A stretch of DNA of 25,743 nucleotides from an uncultured Erythrobacteraceae bacterium (GTDB lineage: Bacteria; Pseudomonadota; Alphaproteobacteria; Sphingomonadales; Sphingomonadaceae). Shown here in pieces: positions 22,623-25,743 of this stretch; the first letter of the stretch is position 1, and each line of letters begins with the position of its first letter. The notes under the pieces were generated by a model, which ran no database searches, was not told where the DNA came from, and worked only from the letters and a program-made list of their open reading frames with translations. Where the stretch lies: NCBI GenBank assembly GCA_946482075.1, contig CAMLQG010000042.1, positions 1-25,743 on the forward strand, written 5' to 3'. The position numbers and the translations under genes were made by a program.

Positions 22623-23366
22623 TCAGGCCAGTCCCATCGCACCCGCGATCGCCCCGTGCGCTGCCGCCGCCATCGCCTTGCGCCCAGCCAGCGCCTCGCC
22701 TTCCAGCGGGGACAGGAAGTGGATCGTCAAGTCCACCGGCCGCCACCGCGCCATGATCCGCATGAAATTGTCGATGCCCGGCTCCTCACCCAGCCAGGCG
22801 ATATCGGGCGCCTCGGCATAGGAGAGCAGCACCGGCTGGACCGCGATGCCGGGCGGCAGCGGATCGATCGCGGACAGCAGCGAGGACTTGAACGGCAGCA
22901 GCGTCACGCCATCGCCGGTGGTGCCTTCGGGAAACAGCGTGAGCGCGCCGGTTTCGCGGAGCGCATCGCGGATCTGCCCGATCTGGCCCTGCACGTCGGT
23001 CCGCCGGTGGCGCGCGATGAACACCGTCTCGTTCATCTCGCACAGTCGCTTGAGGATGCCGTTCTGCGCGAGGCCGTCATGCGCGACGAAAGCCGAACCA
23101 CTGACCCGGGCCAGCGCCGGGATGTCCATCCAGCTCACATGGTTGGAAAGCAGCAGCGCGCCTCGCCGCCGCTGGCCGATGATGCCGATGCGCAAGCCCG
23201 CGATCGCGGCGACCGAGCCCAGGAAGATGCGCGGCCAGACCTGCCGCAGCCGGAGCCAGCGGAACAGGTAATAGAAAGGCACGCATCCGAGCAGCGCCAC
23301 GAATAGCAGCGTCAGCCGGAAAAAGATCAGGATCGTGCCGAAAACACCGATCCGGGCCGGAGACAT
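22623..23366 (-). CDS. plsC: 1-acyl-sn-glycerol-3-phosphate acyltransferase PlsC
   Basis: A 247-residue membrane acyltransferase that makes phosphatidic acid from lysophosphatidic acid. An N-terminal transmembrane segment (FGTILIFFRLTLLFVALLGCV, residues 9-29) is followed by the catalytic HX4D as N75-H76-VSWM-D81. Motif II is TVFIARHRR near 114-122 and motif III FPEGTTGDG is at 145-153. Motif IV (AVQPVLLSY) is near 175. Its ATG overlaps the fur stop as TGATG, so the two are probably translated together. An ornithine-lipid acyltransferase (OlsA type) cannot be excluded from sequence alone. Confidence 0.92.
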   Translation of the reverse strand: MSPARIGVFGTILIFFRLTLLFVALLGCVPFYYLFRWLRLRQVWPRIFLGSVAAIAGLRIGIIGQRRRGALLLSNHVSWMDIPALARVSGSAFVAHDGLAQNGILKRLCEMNETVFIARHRRTDVQGQIGQIRDALRETGALTLFPEGTTGDGVTLLPFKSSLLSAIDPLPPGIAVQPVLLSYAEAPDIAWLGEEPGIDNFMRIMARWRPVDLTIHFLSPLEGEALAGRKAMAAAAHGAIAGAMGLA

Positions 23367-23788
23367 CAGTCCTCGCGGTCGGTCCGGACGCCGTAGAGTT
23401 CCATCCGGTGATCGACCAGTCGATAGCCCAGCTTTGCCGCGATCTGGCGCTGCAGGGCTTCCAGTTCGGGATCGACGAATTCCACGACCTTGCCAGTCTC
23501 CACGTCGATCAGGTGATCGTGATGAGCTTCGGGCGCGGCTTCGTAGCGGGCGCGGCCATCGCCGAAATCATGACGATCGAGAATGCCGGCTTCTTCGAAC
23601 AGGCGAACGGTGCGGTAGACAGTGGCGATGGAAATGCCGGGATCGATCGCGGACGCTCGTTCATGCAGTTTTTCGACATCGGGGTGGTCCTGGCTTTCGG
23701 ACAACACGCGCGCGATCGTCCGACGCTGGTCGGTGATCCGCAGGCCGCGGTCATGGCAAAGCTGCTCGATGTCGATGGACTGCTGCAA
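23366..23788 (-). CDS. fur: Fur-family metal-responsive repressor, TTG start
   Basis: A 140-residue ferric-uptake-type regulator. The N-terminal winged helix has LRITDQRRTIARVL, HPDVEKLHERA and ISIATVYRTVRLFEEAGIL, the family's recognition region. The dimerisation domain begins YEAAPEAHHDHLIDVETGKVVEF. The HHDH ligands are present, but the CxxC found in enterobacterial Fur is replaced by Asp-Val-Glu-Thr, as in many alphaproteobacterial Fur/Mur proteins. The only usable start is TTG at 23788, since a TAG lies five codons upstream in frame and no ATG or GTG follows nearby. The mucR terminator hairpin ends 19 bases before it. Whether it senses iron or manganese is not decided by sequence. Confidence 0.92.
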   Translation of the reverse strand: MQQSIDIEQLCHDRGLRITDQRRTIARVLSESQDHPDVEKLHERASAIDPGISIATVYRTVRLFEEAGILDRHDFGDGRARYEAAPEAHHDHLIDVETGKVVEFVDPELEALQRQIAAKLGYRLVDHRMELYGVRTDRED

Positions 23789-23806
23789 TTTGGGACCCCA
23801 CTAATC

Positions 23807-23839
23807 AAAACGCCCCACCGATCTTAGACCGATGGGGCG
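23807..23839 (-). terminator. Rho-independent terminator of mucR
   Basis: Read on the minus strand, CGCCCCATCGGTC-TAA-GATCGGTGGGGCG forms a continuous 13-bp stem with two G-U pairs and a 3-base loop, followed by TTTTG. It lies 36 bases after the mucR stop and 18 bases before the fur start codon. This is the clearest terminator in the window. On the plus strand it lacks a U-tract. Confidence 0.85.
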
Positions 23840-23875
23840 CTGTTCACAAGGTGATGGCTCAATCCGACGGCGGGT

Positions 23876-24322
23876 TCAGCCCTTCGCGGCAACCTTGCGG
23901 CGGCCGCGCTTCTGGCCCGGCTTGCGGCCCAGGCCGATCGACTTGGCCAGTTCGCGGCGCTTTTCAGCATAGTTGGGCGCAACCATCGGATAGTCCGAGG
24001 GCAGATTCCAGCGCTGGCGATATTCGTCCGGCGTCATGTTGTAATGAGTCATCAGATGGCGCTTGAGCATCTTCAGCTTCTTGCCGTCTTCCAGGCACAC
24101 GATGTAATCGGGCTTGACCGAAGCGCGTACCGAAACCGCGGGTTCGGGGCGGCCTTCTTCCTGGACTGTGGCTTTGCCCAGCGAGGACAGTGCGCCATAG
24201 ACGTTCTGGATCAGTGACGTCACTTCATCCACTGCGACATTGTTGTTTGCCACGTGTGCAGCAACGATATCAGACGTCAGCGTAATGAGGGTTTCGTTCA
24301 CGTCGTTCTGAATAGTTTCCAT
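23876..24322 (-). CDS. mucR: MucR/Ros-family zinc-finger transcriptional regulator
   Basis: A 148-residue global regulator of the MucR/Ros family, which binds AT-rich DNA through a prokaryotic zinc finger and acts partly like H-NS; family members control exopolysaccharide, virulence and cell-cycle genes. The N-terminal helix region (METIQNDVNETLITLTSDIVAAHVANNN) serves oligomerisation. The zinc finger starts at CLEDGKKLKMLKRHL with Cys/Asp/His/His-type ligands (CLED...RHLMTHY). The conserved tail MTPDEYRQRWNLPSDYPMVAPNY and a Lys/Arg-rich C-terminus (RKPGQKRGRRK) follow. GAGG precedes the ATG by 5 bases. It has its own terminator. Autoregulation is usual in the family; palindromes in its leader fit that idea. 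Confidence 0.96.
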   Translation of the reverse strand: METIQNDVNETLITLTSDIVAAHVANNNVAVDEVTSLIQNVYGALSSLGKATVQEEGRPEPAVSVRASVKPDYIVCLEDGKKLKMLKRHLMTHYNMTPDEYRQRWNLPSDYPMVAPNYAEKRRELAKSIGLGRKPGQKRGRRKVAAKG

Positions 24323-24337
24323 GATATCCTCGATATC
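24323..24337. promoter_or_regulatory. GATATC-GAG-GATATC dyad over the mucR ribosome-binding site
   Basis: Two GATATC copies flank a 3-base centre immediately before the mucR ATG, and the Shine-Dalgarno GAGG runs from the centre into the second copy. It could be a DNA operator or a short RNA hairpin masking the ribosome-binding site. Function is inferred from position only. Confidence 0.35.
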
Positions 24338-24407
24338 TGTTTTGCGACCATGTTTTATGGGGAACGCACGGCATGCTTAGGCGGCCCATAGGCACCCCTT
24401 GCTACAA

Positions 24408-24423
24408 TGCATTGGCCAATGCA
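24408..24423. promoter_or_regulatory. 16-bp perfect palindrome upstream of mucR
   Basis: TGCATTGGCCAATGCA is a perfect uninterrupted 16-bp palindrome, 86 bases before the mucR ATG in the rimI-mucR gap. It is a good candidate operator, possibly for MucR itself or another regulator. No -10/-35 pair of quality is visible nearby. Confidence 0.4.
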
Positions 24424-24463
24424 AGGATTCGTCCAGTATTTTATTGGGTGACAATCGAATCCT
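24424..24463. repeat. 8-bp inverted repeat around an AT-rich core
   Basis: AGGATTCG (24424-24431) and CGAATCCT (24456-24463) flank 24 bases that include TATTTTATTG, the most AT-rich patch of this region. It starts directly after the 16-bp palindrome and ends 4 bases from the rimI stop. It may be a weak rimI terminator or part of the mucR control region. Confidence 0.3.
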
Positions 24464-24467
24464 ATTC

Positions 24468-24950
24468 TCAAGGTTTCTGAATGTGTCTTGCAAAGGTAAT
24501 TGCGTCGATCCGCGTACCATCGGGACATCGGTAATATTTGGCGCGGCGTCCTATCGGCTCGAAGCCGAATGCGGCGTATAGTGATTCCGCCGGGTTTCCA
24601 TCACGCATTTCTAGTATCAACCGTGTCACGTCGCGGGAAATCGCTCCCTCCTCGAACAATTCGAGCAGCTTTCTTCCGATGCCTCGGCACCGCGCCTCGG
24701 GAGAAACCGCGATCAGGAGCAGCTCTTCTTCGTCGAACGCATGACGCGACATGTAGAAGCCGGCGGCGCGATCGCCGATCTGCATCGGATTTCCGGAAAG
24801 ACCGAGCACGCCGAAATGGCAATTGCCCATCACCAGCGCATCGACCACCTGTCGCCGGGTCCAGGCTTCGCCGAAGACCGGATCGAATGCCGCCGTCATC
24901 ACGTCCATGATGTGATCGACGTCGTCCTGCATGGCGGGAACGCTGCTCAT
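24468..24950 (-). CDS. rimI: Ribosomal protein S18 alanine N-acetyltransferase RimI
   Basis: A 160-residue GNAT acetyltransferase; RimI acetylates the N-terminal alanine of ribosomal protein S18. The acetyl-CoA loop is LLLIAVSPEARCRGIGRKLLELF (Arg/Gly-x-Gly). It is followed by LILEMRDGNPAESLYAAFGFEPIGRRAKYY, the usual motif B with a conserved Tyr. The start is set at ATG 24950, which overlaps the tsaB stop as ATGA; the frame runs further upstream but inside tsaB. tsaB-rimI adjacency is a conserved bacterial arrangement and supports the name over other GNAT functions. It is the last gene before the 145-bp mucR leader. Confidence 0.92.
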   Translation of the reverse strand: MSSVPAMQDDVDHIMDVMTAAFDPVFGEAWTRRQVVDALVMGNCHFGVLGLSGNPMQIGDRAAGFYMSRHAFDEEELLLIAVSPEARCRGIGRKLLELFEEGAISRDVTRLILEMRDGNPAESLYAAFGFEPIGRRAKYYRCPDGTRIDAITFARHIQKP

Positions 24951-25567
24951 GAGGCTGCTCCAGGCAGCTTGGCGTCGGGCGCGCGACCGTAGATCGGCGC
25001 ATGGGCAGGCGAAAGGTCGCGCTCGGCCAGCAGCGGCACGGCGCGCGCATCCGGCCATAAGGGAAGGGCAGCGCCCCAGCCGCGCGTGGCGATCAGCGCC
25101 TGCGCCTGGCTGCCCGCGACCCATTCCGCGGAAGCTGCCTGTGCCGCCGCCCCGGGCGCCAGCGACGCGATCGGCCCATCTGCCGCGCCGCCATCATCGA
25201 AGTTCTGAACGAACCATTCCCCATGTCCGCCGGTCGTCGCCACCGTCACCGGTTGCGGTCCGGCTTGCTGGCGCGCCATCGCGGCGATCAGCGCGTGAGT
25301 GGCGTAACCGACCGCTTGCGCTTTCCAGGCCAGCGCCAGCGCCTTCGCCGCGGCGAGGCCGATACGGGTGCTGGTGAAGCTGCCGGGGCCGAGCGAGACG
25401 GTGATCCGTTCCGCCTTGCCGCGTTCGGGCAGTTCGGCGATCATCGGTATCAGCCGTTCGGCATGGCCGCGCCCGAGCAGTTCGAACGTTCCGGCCAGCA
25501 GCGCCCCGTCCTCGAACAGCGCGACCGAGCAGGCCTCGGTCGCGCAATCGATGGCGAGCATGCGCAT
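24947..25567 (-). CDS. tsaB: tRNA t6A37 synthesis protein TsaB
   Basis: A 206-residue protein of the ASKHA fold that forms the threonylcarbamoyl transfer complex with TsaD and TsaE, needed for t6A37 in ANN-decoding tRNAs. The N-terminus MRMLAIDCATEACSVALF is the typical phosphate-1-like strand pair. HAERLIPMI lies near 35, and SLGPGSFTSTRIGLAAAKAL, near 58-77, is the family signature. The C-terminal half is less conserved and Ala-rich, as usual in TsaB. Start ATG 25567; Met3 is an alternative. It lies 14 bases after the stop of the truncated reductase gene. Confidence 0.95.
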   Translation of the reverse strand: MRMLAIDCATEACSVALFEDGALLAGTFELLGRGHAERLIPMIAELPERGKAERITVSLGPGSFTSTRIGLAAAKALALAWKAQAVGYATHALIAAMARQQAGPQPVTVATTGGHGEWFVQNFDDGGAADGPIASLAPGAAAQAASAEWVAGSQAQALIATRGWGAALPLWPDARAVPLLAERDLSPAHAPIYGRAPDAKLPGAAS

Positions 25568-25581
25568 CGGCCGGATATCGT

Positions 25582-25743
25582 TCAGAGAATGGTGTTGAAG
25601 GTTTCGAAATCGGGGCGGGGGCTGCGATCGAAGATCGAAGTCGCATCGCCATAGCCGATCGAGCAGATGAAATTGCTGACGACGTCCGGCCGGTCGCCGA
25701 AGAATTCCCTGTTCACGCCGGCCTGATCGAAGCCCGACATCGG
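25582..25743 (-). CDS. Nitroreductase-family protein, C-terminal fragment (HadB/RutE-like)
   Basis: Only the last 53 residues are in the window, beginning PMSGFDQAGVNREFF and continuing through SNFICSIGYGDATSIFDRSPRP to a TGA. The PMSGFD...EFF...SNF...IGYGD pattern is the C-terminal signature of the malonic semialdehyde reductase (RutE) / HadB group of FMN nitroreductases. These reduce aldehydes, quinones or nitro compounds; the native substrate here is not known. The N-terminal flavin-binding part lies beyond 25743. It precedes tsaB by 14 bases on the same strand. Confidence 0.82.
   Translation of the reverse strand, partial: PMSGFDQAGVNREFFGDRPDVVSNFICSIGYGDATSIFDRSPRPDFETFNTIL

Overview
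The window is GC-rich chromosomal DNA from an alphaproteobacterium, most likely of the order Sphingomonadales. The evidence is the gene set and order (tsaB-rimI, mucR, a CxxC-less Fur, plsC, miaB, phoH, ybeY, corC), the dciA/thiol-oxidoreductase/smc block divergent from mutY, and two families of intergenic inverted repeats typical of these genomes. I see 28 protein genes, two of them cut by the window edges. I see no tRNA, rRNA, CRISPR array, prophage or insertion sequence.

Layout. Bases 1-2742 hold the ABC-F translation factor ettA (minus, 3' end missing) and, divergently, a luciferase-like oxidoreductase. Bases 2869-8433 (minus) hold dciA, two exported DsbA-like CPHC proteins and smc, in that transcription order. 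Head to head with dciA, bases 8448-12383 (plus) hold mutY, a Tat-exported serine hydrolase, nudC and a FrnE-like thiol protein, each overlapping the next by ATGA. Bases 12399-15502 (minus) hold a SnoaL-like protein, an unrecognised 138-residue protein, a DUF1489 protein and mgtE. Bases 15612-16961 (plus) hold a cyclophilin and a LysR regulator, which faces a second LysR gene tail to tail.

The right third (16969-25743) is entirely minus strand. In transcription order it reads: nitroreductase-like fragment, tsaB, rimI, mucR, fur, plsC, miaB, phoH, ybeY, corC, lysR. Its themes are tRNA modification (TsaB, MiaB), ribosome maturation (RimI, YbeY, PhoH), metal regulation (Fur), the nucleoid-type regulator MucR, phospholipid synthesis (PlsC) and cation homeostasis (CorC). 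Some genes overlap (tsaB/rimI, fur/plsC), while the plsC-miaB, miaB-phoH and phoH-ybeY junctions are each opened up by dispersed inverted repeats.

Most of the window is ordinary housekeeping DNA and I found no convincing new multigene system. The best leads are small. They are a 9-bp in-frame tandem duplication that adds a fifth cysteine to the MutY iron-sulfur loop, a terminator placed directly before a TTG-started fur, several operator-like palindromes, REP-type doublets of two families, an orphan gene of unknown function, and a 502-bp gap between miaB and phoH.
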